Part shown: in pieces, positions 16,038-27,362 of the stretch
Layout of the letters: the number at the start of each line of letters is the position of its first letter
How positions within the stretch are numbered: position 1 is the first letter of the stretch
Assembly: GCF_020194175.1 (NCBI RefSeq)
Contig: NZ_JADYVX010000052.1
Location: 1 to 38,872 of the forward strand
Direction: 5' to 3'
Source: Bradyrhizobium sp. BRP22
GTDB taxonomy: Bacteria; Pseudomonadota; Alphaproteobacteria; Rhizobiales; Xanthobacteraceae
Length of the DNA: 38,872 bases
Made by a program: the position numbers and the translations under genes
The notes under the pieces: generated by a model
What the model was told of the DNA's origin: nothing
Databases searched by the model: none
What the model saw: the letters and a program-made list of their open reading frames with translations, nothing else

Positions 16038-16457
16038 TCACTTGCCGGCCTGCGCGTAGCCGAGGCACGTGCGCACGATCTGGCCGCAGACGGCATCCCG
16101 CGCGTCGCCGATGTCGGTATTCCCCGCGTATTGCACCTCCGTGACCTTGCCGCCGACGAAGCGGAGTTGCACGCGGCAATAGCCGTTCAACGGCTGGCCA
16201 CCGAGGCTGAGTCCGGGCGGGATGGTGACGGCCGGCGGCGCCAGGCCCCCGGGGGCGCTGGCGCCGTGCTCGTACATCCAGATTTCACCGGTGCCGTCCT
16301 TGGCGGTTCCAGTCGGCAGTCCCGCACACATGCGGATGTTCGATTGATTGAGCCCGATCAGGCTTTCCCTGCCGCGCCGCGCCCATTCAGCGTCCCGTTC
16401 GGCACAGCCGGCGAGAACGAGGGGTGCCAGGATAAGCATCCGCAGGCGAGGTCGCAT
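16038..16457 (-). CDS. Lipoprotein of unknown function
   Basis: A 139-residue lipoprotein. It starts MRPRLRMLILAPLVLAGCAE, with basic residues, a hydrophobic core and lipobox LAGC (Cys18). After cleavage the mature protein contains a short Pro/Gly-rich loop (SAPGGLAPPAVTIPPG) and three further cysteines besides the lipidated one, near RMCAG, AVCGQ and RTCLG, with NGYCRV in addition. The G.....NIRMCAG...G region resembles small outer-membrane lipoproteins of the SmpA/OmlA style, but I would not assign it. It lies convergent to the quinone oxidoreductase. The start could also be the ATG at 16439. Confidence 0.65.
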   Translation of the reverse strand: MRPRLRMLILAPLVLAGCAERDAEWARRGRESLIGLNQSNIRMCAGLPTGTAKDGTGEIWMYEHGASAPGGLAPPAVTIPPGLSLGGQPLNGYCRVQLRFVGGKVTEVQYAGNTDIGDARDAVCGQIVRTCLGYAQAGK

Positions 16458-16593
16458 CGGTACCGATTCAATTTCGGGATTTGTACCGACGATATCGCGT
16501 TGCGAATTTGCGTTGCAGTGGAGCGGCGCGCCCGCCTCCATGCACACCCGGCATGGATCAAAAAACGGGCTGGCGCGTTATCGACACCCACTT

Positions 16594-16758
16594 TTACGGA
16601 CCCGCCTTGAATCTTCCCTCCCGCAGGAACGCGATCGTCTGCGCGATTGCCTCCCCGTTGCGCACCAGCCACGGATGTGACGTGCGCACGACAACATGAT
16701 CGGTCATGCCGTCGAGCTTCGCGTTCGCGACCGACACGCGCCCTTCGCTTTGCGCACC
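16594..16758 (-). pseudogene. C-terminal remnant of an alpha/beta hydrolase
   Basis: A 54-codon open frame ends at TAA (16594-16596). Its last 40 or so residues read DGMTDHVVVRTSHPWLVRN then GEAIAQTIAFLREGRFKAGP, which is the usual tail of alpha/beta hydrolases: an SHP motif holding the catalytic histidine followed by a final helix ending FLREGRF. Upstream the frame has no start codon with a ribosome site and meets a TAG at 16759-16761, at a point where a palindromic repeat segment begins (16741-16765). Nucleophile and oxyanion regions are missing. I conclude that the 5' part was deleted, possibly through the repeat. It is shorter than the usual gene-calling cut-off. Confidence 0.5.
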
Positions 16759-16769
16759 CTACGGCCCTC

Positions 16770-17660
<891 letters not shown>

Positions 17661-17704
17661 GGTGGTTTCCTTCCTTGTGTCAGCTTGTTGTCTGTTTCTA
17701 GCAC

Positions 17705-17809
17705 GTCATTCCGGGGCGCACGCAAGCGCGAGCCCGGAATCCATTTATCCGCACCGTGGCGTGGATAGATGGATTCCGGGCCTGACCCTTCGGGTCATCC
17801 CGGAATGAC
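17705..17809. repeat. Palindromic repeat, family E, copy 1 (complete)
   Basis: Outer arms gtcattccgg (17705-17714) and ccggaatgac (17800-17809) enclose a second inverted pair gcccggaatccat/atggattccgggc (17732-17744 and 17769-17781). A truncated copy is at 23813-23890. Confidence 0.8.
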
Positions 17810-17821
17810 ATGCGGAGGCTA

Positions 17822-19243
17822 TTATTTCTCGGGCGGCTGCGGCCAGGGCCGTTGCGGGCCGCGCAGGCCCTCGAAGGCCTTGGCCATGGCGAGCACGCCG
17901 ATGTCGTCGAAGCGGCGGCCGATGATCTGCACGCCGATCGGAAAGCCGTTTTTGTCGTAGCCGCCGTTGATCGACAGCGCCGGATTCTCCGACATATTCC
18001 ACGGCACGGTATAGCAGATGTGCTCGAACGGCTTGTCGGGATCGTTGAGCGGTGAGGCAAGCTCGGCCGCGAAGTTCACCACCGGCGAGACCGGCGAGAT
18101 GATGTAGTCGAAATCGCAGAACAGTTTGGCTGCGGCTGCGCGGATCGCCATGGTCTGGTTGAAGCCGCGGATGACGTCGACGCCCGACAGCTTCGCGCCG
18201 GCTTCGCCCCATTTGTAGATATAGGGCAGCACCTTTGCGCGCTCTTCCGCCGACAGCTTTGACAGGTCGTCCCACATCCGCGCGCGCCAGAAATTGTCGA
18301 GACCATCGAGCATGTCCCGCGTGAAGAAGCCGTCGACCTCGGTGACGACGGCGCCGGCTGATTCGAAAGCTTTCGCCGCCTTCACCACGACGTCGCGCAC
18401 TTCCTTCTCCAGCGCCTGCCCGACATCAAGATCGAGCATCAGGCCGAGGCGCATCTTGCGCGGCGACTTCTCCAGCGTCTTCCAGTTGATCTCGTGCGCG
18501 GGCAGGCTCATGCCGTCGCGGCGGTCGGGACGCGACAATACGCTCATCATCAGCACGGCGTCGTCGACGGTGCGGGTCATCGGGCCCGCGACACGGCCGA
18601 CATAGGGCGGATCGATCGGCACGCGCCCGAGGCTTGGCTTCAGCGCGACCAGACCGCACCAGCACGCCGGCAACCGCACCGAGCCGCCGATGTCGGTGCC
18701 GAGATGCAGCGGGCCGTAACCCGCCGCGCCGGCCGCACCTGCGCCCGCGCTCGAGCCGCCGGGATTCTTGCTGAGGTCCCAGGGATTGCGGGTGAGGGGA
18801 TGGAACGAGGAGAGTCCGGAAGAGAGCATGCCGTAGTCCGGCATCGTGGTCTTGGCGAAGATCACCGCACCCGCCTCGCGCAAGCGCGCCGCGGGAGGCG
18901 CGTCCTTCTCCGCCGGCACGTGCTTGACGCTGGCTGCGCCCAGCGGCACCGGCTGGCCCTTGGTGGCGACATTGTCCTTGATCGTTACCGGCACGCCGTC
19001 GAGCGTGCCCATCGGTTCGCCAGCCTGCCAGCGGTCCGTGGAAGCCTTGGCCACCGCGCGCGCGCCATCGGGGTCGTAGAGATAGAGCGCCTTGATGTGC
19101 GGTTCCCATCGCGCGACGTGCGCGATCACCTCGTCCAGCACCTCCAGCGGTGAGAACTGTTTCGCGCGGTAGCCGGCGATCAGGTCGGTGGCGGAAAGGT
19201 CGTGCAGCGAGGTGACGGCTTCTTCGGGGGCTGGTTTATGCAT
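17822..19243 (-). CDS. Amidase (amidase signature family)
   Basis: A 473-residue amidase. The Ser-cisSer-Lys triad reads Lys89 (VTIKDN), Ser164 (NPGGSSAGAG) and Ser188 (GTDIGGSVRLPACWCG). The C-terminal region has the family's SPVSPV and NPALSINGGYDKNGFPIGVQ segments. No signal peptide, so cytoplasmic. It would hydrolyse an amide to acid plus amine or ammonia. The ATG at 19243 lies within the last codons of the upstream M20 gene (8-base overlap), so translation is coupled; a GTG at 19249 is the alternative start. Together with the M20, M81 and ABC genes upstream it suggests stepwise breakdown of an imported amide or peptide compound. Confidence 0.9.
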   Translation of the reverse strand: MHKPAPEEAVTSLHDLSATDLIAGYRAKQFSPLEVLDEVIAHVARWEPHIKALYLYDPDGARAVAKASTDRWQAGEPMGTLDGVPVTIKDNVATKGQPVPLGAASVKHVPAEKDAPPAARLREAGAVIFAKTTMPDYGMLSSGLSSFHPLTRNPWDLSKNPGGSSAGAGAAGAAGYGPLHLGTDIGGSVRLPACWCGLVALKPSLGRVPIDPPYVGRVAGPMTRTVDDAVLMMSVLSRPDRRDGMSLPAHEINWKTLEKSPRKMRLGLMLDLDVGQALEKEVRDVVVKAAKAFESAGAVVTEVDGFFTRDMLDGLDNFWRARMWDDLSKLSAEERAKVLPYIYKWGEAGAKLSGVDVIRGFNQTMAIRAAAAKLFCDFDYIISPVSPVVNFAAELASPLNDPDKPFEHICYTVPWNMSENPALSINGGYDKNGFPIGVQIIGRRFDDIGVLAMAKAFEGLRGPQRPWPQPPEK

Positions 19244-20408
19244 GGGCACCTACCGGCAAACGAGTCTCGATGATGCGTGCGAACATGCTGGCGCCGATCG
19301 GCAGGATCTTGTCGTCGAGGACATAGCCGGGATTGTGCACCGGCACCGAGCCGTCATGGCCGACCCAGAAATAGGCGCCGGGCACGGCCATCATCATGTC
19401 GGCGAAGTCCTCGCTGCCCATCTTCGGCTGCGAGCGGGTGATCACCTTTGACGGATCGACAATGGTGCGCGCGACCTGCTCGACCACGCGCGACTGCTCT
19501 TCCTGGTTGATGAGCACGCTGAAAATGTCTCTGATATCAACGGTGATCTCGACCTGGAATGTCGCGGCAATGCCGGCGCAGATCGCCCGCATGCGCTCGC
19601 GGATCAGCGCGCGCACCCCGTCGGAGAATGCGCGCACGGTGCCGCACAGCTTCGCATCGCCGGGAATGACATTGTAGGCCGAGCCAGAGTGGATCTGCGT
19701 GATCGACAACACCGCCGCCTGCAGCGGATCGACGTTGCGGCTGACGATGGTCTGCAGCGCCTGGCCGAGCGTCATCGCGATCACGACGGCATCCTTGGAG
19801 CGCTCCGGCATCGCGCCATGCGCCCCATAGCCCTGGATGGTGATGTCGAAGAAGTCGGCGCCGGCCATCGCCGGCCCCGGCAGGATCGCGATCTCGCCAT
19901 GGTCGAGGTCGGGCGCATTGTGCAGGCCGTAGACCTCGTCGCACGGAAACTTCTCGAACAGCCCGTCCTTGATCATGGCGCGGGCGCCGCCAAGGCCTTC
20001 CTCGGCCGGCTGGAAGATGAAATGCACGGTGCCGTCGAAGTTGCGGGTTTCGGCAAGGTAGCGCGCCGAGCCGAGCAGCATGGTGGTGTGGCCGTCATGG
20101 CCGCAGCCGTGGAAGCGGCCGGGGATGGTCGAGCGCCATTTCAGGTTGGTGTTTTCTTCCATCGGCAGCGCGTCCATGTCGGCGCGCAGGCCGATGCGCT
20201 TGCCGCCATTGCCCTTGCCCTTGAGCACGCCGACCACGCCGGTGCCGCCGAGCCCGCGATGCACCTCGATGCCCCAGCTCGCGAGCTTCTCGGCGACGAT
20301 GCCGGAGGTGCGGACCTCCTCGAAGCCGATCTCGGGATGGGCATGAAAATCCCGACGGATCGCCGTGAGTTCGTCGGCAAAGCCTTCGATGCGTTCGATG
20401 GTGGGCAT
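19236..20408 (-). CDS. M20 family amidohydrolase (hippurate hydrolase/N-acyl amino acid deacylase type)
   Basis: A 390-residue M20D-type amidohydrolase. Metal ligands typical of the group are visible: Cys102 and His104 in HGCGHDGHT, Glu136/Glu137 in QPAEEG, His163 in GLHNAPD and a C-terminal VHNPGYV histidine. RADMDALPMEE (75-85) is also diagnostic. These enzymes remove acyl groups from amino acids, or cleave indole-acetyl, hippurate and similar amides. No signal peptide, so cytoplasmic. It sits seven bases after the M81 gene and overlaps the amidase, giving a three-enzyme unit. Confidence 0.9.
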   Translation of the reverse strand: MPTIERIEGFADELTAIRRDFHAHPEIGFEEVRTSGIVAEKLASWGIEVHRGLGGTGVVGVLKGKGNGGKRIGLRADMDALPMEENTNLKWRSTIPGRFHGCGHDGHTTMLLGSARYLAETRNFDGTVHFIFQPAEEGLGGARAMIKDGLFEKFPCDEVYGLHNAPDLDHGEIAILPGPAMAGADFFDITIQGYGAHGAMPERSKDAVVIAMTLGQALQTIVSRNVDPLQAAVLSITQIHSGSAYNVIPGDAKLCGTVRAFSDGVRALIRERMRAICAGIAATFQVEITVDIRDIFSVLINQEEQSRVVEQVARTIVDPSKVITRSQPKMGSEDFADMMMAVPGAYFWVGHDGSVPVHNPGYVLDDKILPIGASMFARIIETRLPVGAHA

Positions 20409-20415
20409 TTGGTCG

Positions 20416-21939
20416 TTATCCGGTTGAACGTGATGTGTTGGCGGGCGTGAAGGCGGGGCCGTTCGGCTTGATGCGGATTCCCCGCCGCAATCTGGTCCAC
20501 GGCAGCGACGCGGTGTCGGCCGGCATCGCGCCGGGGGCGGCGCAGATCAAAAGCTTTTCGGCGATCGGCTCGAAATCGGCGCGGAAATGCACCGAGCTCT
20601 TGTTGACGAGGATCGCCTGCTCGGTCGGCTCGATGCCGACATAACGGTACATCGCCTGGTCGGCGAGCTGCGCCTTGTGCGAGCTGACGACCACTCTGAC
20701 ATCGCCGATGCGCAGGCACGCGGATGGTCCCATGTCCATGTCGCGGCCGCCGTAATAGGGGCCGGGCGCCACGAACTTTCCATCCGAGAGCTGCTCGACG
20801 ATGAAGGTTTCCTTGTAGGGTGCGTCCCCTGGGATCCCCGACTTGCCGCCGAGCGCGAGCGTCACGGTGGCGCCGACGCCCGCCGCATGCGCAACCTTCG
20901 CCGACTGCGGATCGTAGACCACACCGGTTGCGGCGCGCGTCGCATTGTTGCGCACCAGTGCGCGCAGCATGCCCGTGGTATCGGAGTCACCGCCGGCACC
21001 GGGATTGTCCTGGGTGTCGGCGATGATGATCGGCCTGGTCGCGGTCTTCGCCAGTTCCATCGCATGGCGGATGCCATCATCAGGCGAATAGATGCGGCCG
21101 TCGAAATCGTCCTCATGGCCCGCAATCAGCGCGGCAAGCTTGTCGGCGGCGGAATCAGCGTCGGCCTGCGTCCTGCCATAGGCGAACACGCTCGGCCCGC
21201 AATGTTCGAAATCGGCTGCGGGAAAGCCCGGTGCAAAGGACAGCGTCGGCACCGCATCGCTCTCCATCGCCGCGAGCTTCTCGTAGATGCCTTTGGTGGG
21301 CTGATCGTTGGTGCATTGCCAGCTGATCGGGATCAGGAACGGCAGTTGCCGGAACGCCTTGGCGAAGCGCTGCCTGGTCTTCAGCAGCAGCGCGAGATGT
21401 CTTGCGGAAGCGCGGCCGGTGTCGGCCATGTCGACGTGAGGGTAGGTGCGGTAGGCGATCAGCGCATCCGCATGCTCGACCATTTCGGGGGTGACATTGG
21501 CATGCAGATCGAGGCTCGCGACCAGCGGCAGGTCGTTACCGATCACCTTGCGCACGCGGGCGAGAATCTCGCCTTCGCCATCGTCGAGATGTTCGGTCAC
21601 CATCGCGCCGTGCAGGTCGAGATAGACGGCATCGAGCGGACCGGCCTTGGCGATACCGTCGATCATTTCCTTGACGATGCGTTCGAATGCATCTTCGGTC
21701 ACATGTGCCGACGGGCTCGCGCCGCAGGAGATCGTCGGAATCAATTCCCAGCCATTGGCTTCGGCCGCCTCGACGAATCCGGCAAGCCCGACATTGATCT
21801 TGCGCATCACCTTGAGCACGTCGGGGCCGTGCGCCATCGACGGCCAGCCGCCGCCGTGCACGAAATCATCATAGGTCGCCTTGGTCGGCGCAAAGGTATT
21901 GGTCTCGTGCAGGAAGCCGCCGACGGCGATGCGGGTCAT
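20416..21939 (-). CDS. M81 family metallopeptidase (MlrC-like)
   Basis: A 507-residue protein of the MlrC family, named for an enzyme of microcystin breakdown. Diagnostic parts are GGFLHETNTFAPTKATYDDF at the N-terminus, DLHGAMVTE (about 107-115), SLDLHANVTPEM (about 141-152), an RTYPHVDM segment and DTQDNPGAGGDSDTT (about 302-316). The C-terminal 30 residues (RRGIRIKPNGPAF...) are basic and end in a family-typical short tail. It probably hydrolyses the imported substrate in the cytoplasm; homologues occur in many soil proteobacteria next to peptide transporters. It is first of the M81-M20-amidase set and is separated from the ABC ATPase by a repeat of family F. Confidence 0.88.
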   Translation of the reverse strand: MTRIAVGGFLHETNTFAPTKATYDDFVHGGGWPSMAHGPDVLKVMRKINVGLAGFVEAAEANGWELIPTISCGASPSAHVTEDAFERIVKEMIDGIAKAGPLDAVYLDLHGAMVTEHLDDGEGEILARVRKVIGNDLPLVASLDLHANVTPEMVEHADALIAYRTYPHVDMADTGRASARHLALLLKTRQRFAKAFRQLPFLIPISWQCTNDQPTKGIYEKLAAMESDAVPTLSFAPGFPAADFEHCGPSVFAYGRTQADADSAADKLAALIAGHEDDFDGRIYSPDDGIRHAMELAKTATRPIIIADTQDNPGAGGDSDTTGMLRALVRNNATRAATGVVYDPQSAKVAHAAGVGATVTLALGGKSGIPGDAPYKETFIVEQLSDGKFVAPGPYYGGRDMDMGPSACLRIGDVRVVVSSHKAQLADQAMYRYVGIEPTEQAILVNKSSVHFRADFEPIAEKLLICAAPGAMPADTASLPWTRLRRGIRIKPNGPAFTPANTSRSTG

Positions 21940-22064
21940 TGATCAGGGTCTCGGAAAGGGGTCGTGGGGCGCGACGTTAAGCGTGTCACTGCGGCCAGCG
22001 CAAGCCGTGAAGCATTCCGGATTTGCATGCCGCATGGGCGTTGGGAATTGGCTCAGGCCATCCG

Positions 22065-22150
22065 CCGTCATTGCGAGGAGCGTAGCGACGAAGCAATCCA
22101 TGTCTCCGCAAGCGGCGGCATGGATTGCTTCGCTTCGCTCGCAATGACGG
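22065..22150. repeat. Palindromic repeat, family F, copy 1
   Basis: Arms ccgtcattgcgag and ctcgcaatgacgg close a larger inverted pair that includes gaagcaatccatg/catggattgcttc. The same family occurs at 36224-36302. It lies between the M81 gene and the ABC ATPase gene, inside a likely transcription unit. Confidence 0.85.
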
Positions 22151-22157
22151 GAGGAAA

Positions 22158-23798
<1,641 letters not shown>

Positions 23799-23812
23799 GC
23801 ACTCACTCTCTC

Positions 23813-23890
23813 GTCATTCCGGGCGCGCGTAGCGCGAGCCCGGAATCCATTTCTCCGCTTGCGTTCGTGGGCAGACGGATTTCCGGGTTC
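23813..23890. repeat. Palindromic repeat, family E, copy 2 (truncated)
   Basis: Same element as 17705-17809: gtcattccgggcgcgcgtag, the inner agcccggaatccat, and a partial inverted arm ending ggatttccgggtt. The last outer arm (gaatgac) is missing, so this copy has lost its right end. It lies between the ATPase and the second permease gene. Confidence 0.7.
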
Positions 23891-23906
23891 AATTGGGTTG
23901 AAGCCG

Positions 23907-24797
23907 TCACTTTCCGGCTCCCCGCTGCTTCATGCGCGGGTCGAGCGCGTCGCGCGCGGCGTCGCCGATCAGGTTCACGGAGAGGATCGCGATCGACAGC
24001 AACAGGCCGGGCCAGAAGATCAGGGACGGCTTGATCTGAAAATAGGCGCGGCCCTCGGCCATGATGTTGCCCCAGGTCGGGGTCTCCGGCGAGATGCCGG
24101 CGCCGAGGAACGACAGGATCGCTTCGGTGAGGACGGCGGAAGCGCAGACATAGGTGCCCTGCACGATCAGCGGCGCGATCGTGTTCGGCATCAGGTGCCG
24201 CCACATGATCTTCGGCAGGCTGGAGCCGAGCGAGATCGCGGCTTCCACATAGGGCTCCTCGCGCGCGGTGAGCACCACCGAGCGCACCAATCGCGCCACC
24301 CGCGGCACTTCGGGAATGGTGATCGCGACCAGCACGGTCCAGATGCTGGCACCGGACAGCGAGACCACGGCGATCGCGAGCAGGATGCTCGGGATCGCCA
24401 TCAAGCCGTCCATGATCCGCATCATCACCGCGTCGACCCATTTGAAGAAGCCGGAGATGAGACCGATCACGAGCCCGATGCTGATCGAGAACACGGCGGC
24501 GCCGAGCCCGATCAGAAGCGAGATCCGGCCGCCATAGATGATCCGTGACAACAGATCGCGGCCATAGGCGTCGGTGCCGAGCGGGAATTCGGCGCTGGCC
24601 GGCTTCAGCCGCAGCGCCGGCGCGAGCTGCACCGGGTCATGCGGCGCCAGCAACGGCGCGAAGATCGCCATCAGGATGATCAGCGACAGACAGACCGTCG
24701 CGGCGGTCATGATCGGCGTCGAGGTCAGGAATCCGAAGCGGGGCCGCAGCGGCGTCGTGATCGGGAGCGACGGCTCGGGAAGGGTTTCGATCGCCAT
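23907..24797 (-). CDS. Peptide ABC transporter permease (DppC type)
   Basis: A 296-residue inner-membrane permease. It has an N-terminal helix after a short cytoplasmic tail, and a transmembrane BPD domain with LAPHDPVQLAPALRLKPAS, the GTDAYGRDLLSRIIYGGR segment (around residues 92-109) typical of DppC/OppC, and the EAA loop EPYVEAAISLGSSLPKIMWRH around residues 197-217. Its start overlaps the stop of the first permease by one base (TGATG). It would form the channel with the DppB-type partner. Confidence 0.92.
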   Translation of the reverse strand: MAIETLPEPSLPITTPLRPRFGFLTSTPIMTAATVCLSLIILMAIFAPLLAPHDPVQLAPALRLKPASAEFPLGTDAYGRDLLSRIIYGGRISLLIGLGAAVFSISIGLVIGLISGFFKWVDAVMMRIMDGLMAIPSILLAIAVVSLSGASIWTVLVAITIPEVPRVARLVRSVVLTAREEPYVEAAISLGSSLPKIMWRHLMPNTIAPLIVQGTYVCASAVLTEAILSFLGAGISPETPTWGNIMAEGRAYFQIKPSLIFWPGLLLSIAILSVNLIGDAARDALDPRMKQRGAGK

Positions 24798-25738
24798 CAG
24801 TAGCGGATCCTTGGATCAAGCAGGGTATAGGCCAGGTCGATCAACAGATTGACGGCGACATAGATGCCTGACGTGAGCAGGATCATGGCCTGGATCACCG
24901 GATAGTCGCGCGCCAGCACCGCATCGACGGTGAGGCGGCCGATGCCGGGCAGGTTGAACACGCTCTCGGTGACGACGACGCCGGAGATCAGAAGCGCAAA
25001 GCCGCTGCCGATCACGGTGATGACGGGCACCGCGGCATTGCGCAGCCCATGCCGCAGCAGCACGCCCATCTCGCCGATGCCCTTGGCGCGCGCGGTGCGG
25101 ATGTAATCCTCACCCAGCACATCCAGCATCGAGGCGCGCGTCATGCGCGCGATCAGTGCGACATAGATGAAGGACAGCGCGCAGGTCGGCAATATGATGC
25201 GCTCGAAGAACGGCCCGAAACCTGCAGTGATGCTGCGGAAACCCTGCACCGGCACCCAGCGCAGGTCGATCGCGAAGATCTGGATCAGGACGTAGCCGAT
25301 CACGAACACCGGCACGGAGAAGCCGAGCACGGACAGTCCCATCACGAAGCGGTCGATCCAGGTGCCATGCTTCCAGGCCGCGATCACGCCGAGCGGCACC
25401 GCCACCACGATCGAAAGCACGATGGTGGAGAGCGCGATCGAGATCGAAGGCTCGATGCGCTGGCTGATCATCTTCAGCACCGGCACGTTCGAGATCAGCG
25501 ACACGCCGAGATCGCCGTGCAGGAGTTTTCCGATCCAGGTGAAGAACTGGATGTGGAGCGGCTCGTTGAGGCCGAGCGAGGTTCTGATCCGTTCGAGCTG
25601 CTCCGGCGTGGCATTGTCGCCGGCGAGGATCGCCGCGGGATCGCCCGGCGTCAGCCGCAGCAAGAGGAACACGAACAGCGCCACCACCCCCATCACGGGA
25701 ATAGCGGCAAGGATTCGGCGAAGCAGATATCCCAGCAA
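24797..25738 (-). CDS. Peptide ABC transporter permease (DppB type)
   Basis: A 313-residue inner-membrane permease of the DppB/OppB type. It begins MLGYLLRRILAAIPVMGVVALFVF and continues with LRLTPGDPAAILAG and LGLNEPLHIQFFTWIGKLLHGDLG. The EAA-type motif (DYIRTARAKGIGEMGVLLRHGLRNAAVP) lies around residues 209-236. The predicted start codon is TTG at 25738, which restores the family's standard N-terminus; there is no in-frame ATG close by, and only a weak GGA lies upstream. It heads the permease pair. Confidence 0.9.
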   Translation of the reverse strand: MLGYLLRRILAAIPVMGVVALFVFLLLRLTPGDPAAILAGDNATPEQLERIRTSLGLNEPLHIQFFTWIGKLLHGDLGVSLISNVPVLKMISQRIEPSISIALSTIVLSIVVAVPLGVIAAWKHGTWIDRFVMGLSVLGFSVPVFVIGYVLIQIFAIDLRWVPVQGFRSITAGFGPFFERIILPTCALSFIYVALIARMTRASMLDVLGEDYIRTARAKGIGEMGVLLRHGLRNAAVPVITVIGSGFALLISGVVVTESVFNLPGIGRLTVDAVLARDYPVIQAMILLTSGIYVAVNLLIDLAYTLLDPRIRY

Positions 25739-25855
25739 TTTCGATCCATCAGATTAGGGTCATCGGGGTGACGTCGGCCGTTAACCTGAGTTCCGTCACC
25801 AGCGTAGCATTTCAGCAATTCCCGTGCCATCGGGTGGCGATGTGCGTTCAACACC

Positions 25856-25964
25856 CCGTCATTCGAGATGATCGCGGAATGACGGGAGCGTAGTCCGGAT
25901 GGAGCGCAACGCAATCCGGGGTCATGGTTTCCCCCGGGTTACGCTGCGCTTCACCCGGGCTACG
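25856..25964. repeat. Two palindromic repeats (mini-E and family C, copy 2)
   Basis: A short palindrome cccgtcattc/gaatgacggg (25856-25865 and 25877-25886) is followed at 25890-25964 by gtagtccggatggagcgcaa and the inverted cccgggttacgctgcgcttc. The second part matches the element at 12010-12103. The region lies between the carboxypeptidase and the DppB gene. Confidence 0.7.
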
Positions 25965-25965
25965 G

Positions 25966-27096
25966 CTATTGCAAGGTCGCGAGCAGTCCCGCCATCAGCC
26001 GGCCGCGCTCGGCGAGGCTGTCGACCTCGATATGTTCGTTGAGCGTATGTGCATCGGCGCCGCGCACGCCGAGGCCGTCGAGTGTCGGTACGCCCATCGC
26101 GCCGGTAAAATTGCCGTCGGAGCCGCCACCCGCGCTGCAATGCGGCAGCTTCAGCCCCATGCCTTCCGCGAGCGCACGCGCTTTTTCGTAAAGCGCCATG
26201 GTACCGGCATCCGGCTCCCACACCGGGCGGGTGACGCCGCGCGTCACCTTGAAGGTGACATCGTTCGTTGTGCCCGACAACGCCAGCATGCGCTCGACGC
26301 CGCGGTCGAGGTCGGCCTGGCGCTTGGCCATGCTGAGCGCCTCGCCGGTGCAGGTGGTGGCGACGCAATTGACCCATTGGCCGCCATGCACGATGCCGAC
26401 CGAGAAGGTGCAGTCTTCCGTGGTCATGCCGTCGATCGCGAGGATCTGCCGCGCAAACTCGCGGATCGCGGAGCGGCCGGAGGAGAGCGTGGCGCCGGCA
26501 TGGCTCGGCCGCCCGGTCGCTTCCAGGTTGAATCGCGCGATCGCGTAGCGGCCGGTGACGACGCCGTTGTCGGCGCGGCCGGGCTCCGGCACCAACACAT
26601 ACTTATTACGCGCGGCTTCCGCCTCGATGATGTCGCGCGTCGAGGGCGTGCCGACTTCCTCGTCGGGTGTGAACAGCACGGTGATCGGCAACGGCGTCGT
26701 GAATGAGGCGCGGATCAACTGCCGGATCGCTTCCAAGGTTAGGTAGTTGCCGCCTTTCATGTCGAAGATGCCGGGGCCGAAGCATTTGTTGCCCTCGCGC
26801 CGCCACTTCAGCTTCTCGATGGTGCCGACCGGGTGCACAGTGTCGAGATGACCCGCGATCAGAATTCCGGGCTCGCCGAATTTCGGATGGGGGAAGCGCG
26901 CGCGGACGCAGCCGGCAAAGCCCTGGCGGCCGGCGATGCGCTCGATCGTCGCACCTATGATCGCCATCTCCCGCGCCGCAAGATCGAGCATGCGTTCGAC
27001 TGCAGCGGCGTCCCAGGTCGGGCTCTCGCATTCCACCCAGCTACGCAGGCCCTGCAGCATCACTTCGGAATCAAAGGGAAGATTGGCTGGATTCAT
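25966..27096 (-). CDS. M20 family carboxypeptidase (glutamate carboxypeptidase type)
   Basis: A 376-residue zinc peptidase of the carboxypeptidase G2/ArgE-DapE group. The metal-site motifs are GHLDTVHP (about 81-88), GIFDMKGG (about 109-116), TPDEEVGTPSTRD (about 143-155, including the catalytic acid), an EPGRAD segment and AHTLNEHIE near the C-terminus. No signal peptide is seen, unlike the periplasmic carboxypeptidase G2. It probably removes C-terminal residues from imported peptides or folate-like compounds. GAGAGAGACC precedes the ATG at 27096; longer frames upstream lack a ribosome site. It diverges from the binding-protein gene and reads into the ABC transporter genes, after a 227-base repeat-rich gap. 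Confidence 0.87.
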   Translation of the reverse strand: MNPANLPFDSEVMLQGLRSWVECESPTWDAAAVERMLDLAAREMAIIGATIERIAGRQGFAGCVRARFPHPKFGEPGILIAGHLDTVHPVGTIEKLKWRREGNKCFGPGIFDMKGGNYLTLEAIRQLIRASFTTPLPITVLFTPDEEVGTPSTRDIIEAEAARNKYVLVPEPGRADNGVVTGRYAIARFNLEATGRPSHAGATLSSGRSAIREFARQILAIDGMTTEDCTFSVGIVHGGQWVNCVATTCTGEALSMAKRQADLDRGVERMLALSGTTNDVTFKVTRGVTRPVWEPDAGTMALYEKARALAEGMGLKLPHCSAGGGSDGNFTGAMGVPTLDGLGVRGADAHTLNEHIEVDSLAERGRLMAGLLATLQ

Positions 27097-27362
27097 GAGG
27101 TCTCTCTCTTCGTTGCTGCAGGCGCGCGATGACATCAGATCGCGATTAGCGAAATAGCCGGCGGATTTGTAGCGTCAAATGCGGGGAGCCGCACCATTCG
27201 TTTGTGTACATCCGATCTCGACGAAATCCGGATTGACGCAACACACGCTTGATGCAAGTCTTAAATCTGCAGGCGTTGCAGCATGTTAGTCCGCCTAAAT
27301 AACGGACCATGTGCATAATGAATAAGCCGGCTTTGACCAGTTTCACGTCAGGAGAGACACGA

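Noticed and set aside
20587..21942. Long plus-strand open frame opposite the M81 gene
   Set aside because: Antisense shadow of the M81 coding region without motifs.
27097..27362. Promoter boxes between the carboxypeptidase and binding-protein genes
   Set aside because: TTGACG at about 27233 and other candidates lack a matching -10 at proper spacing, so no specific promoter is claimed.
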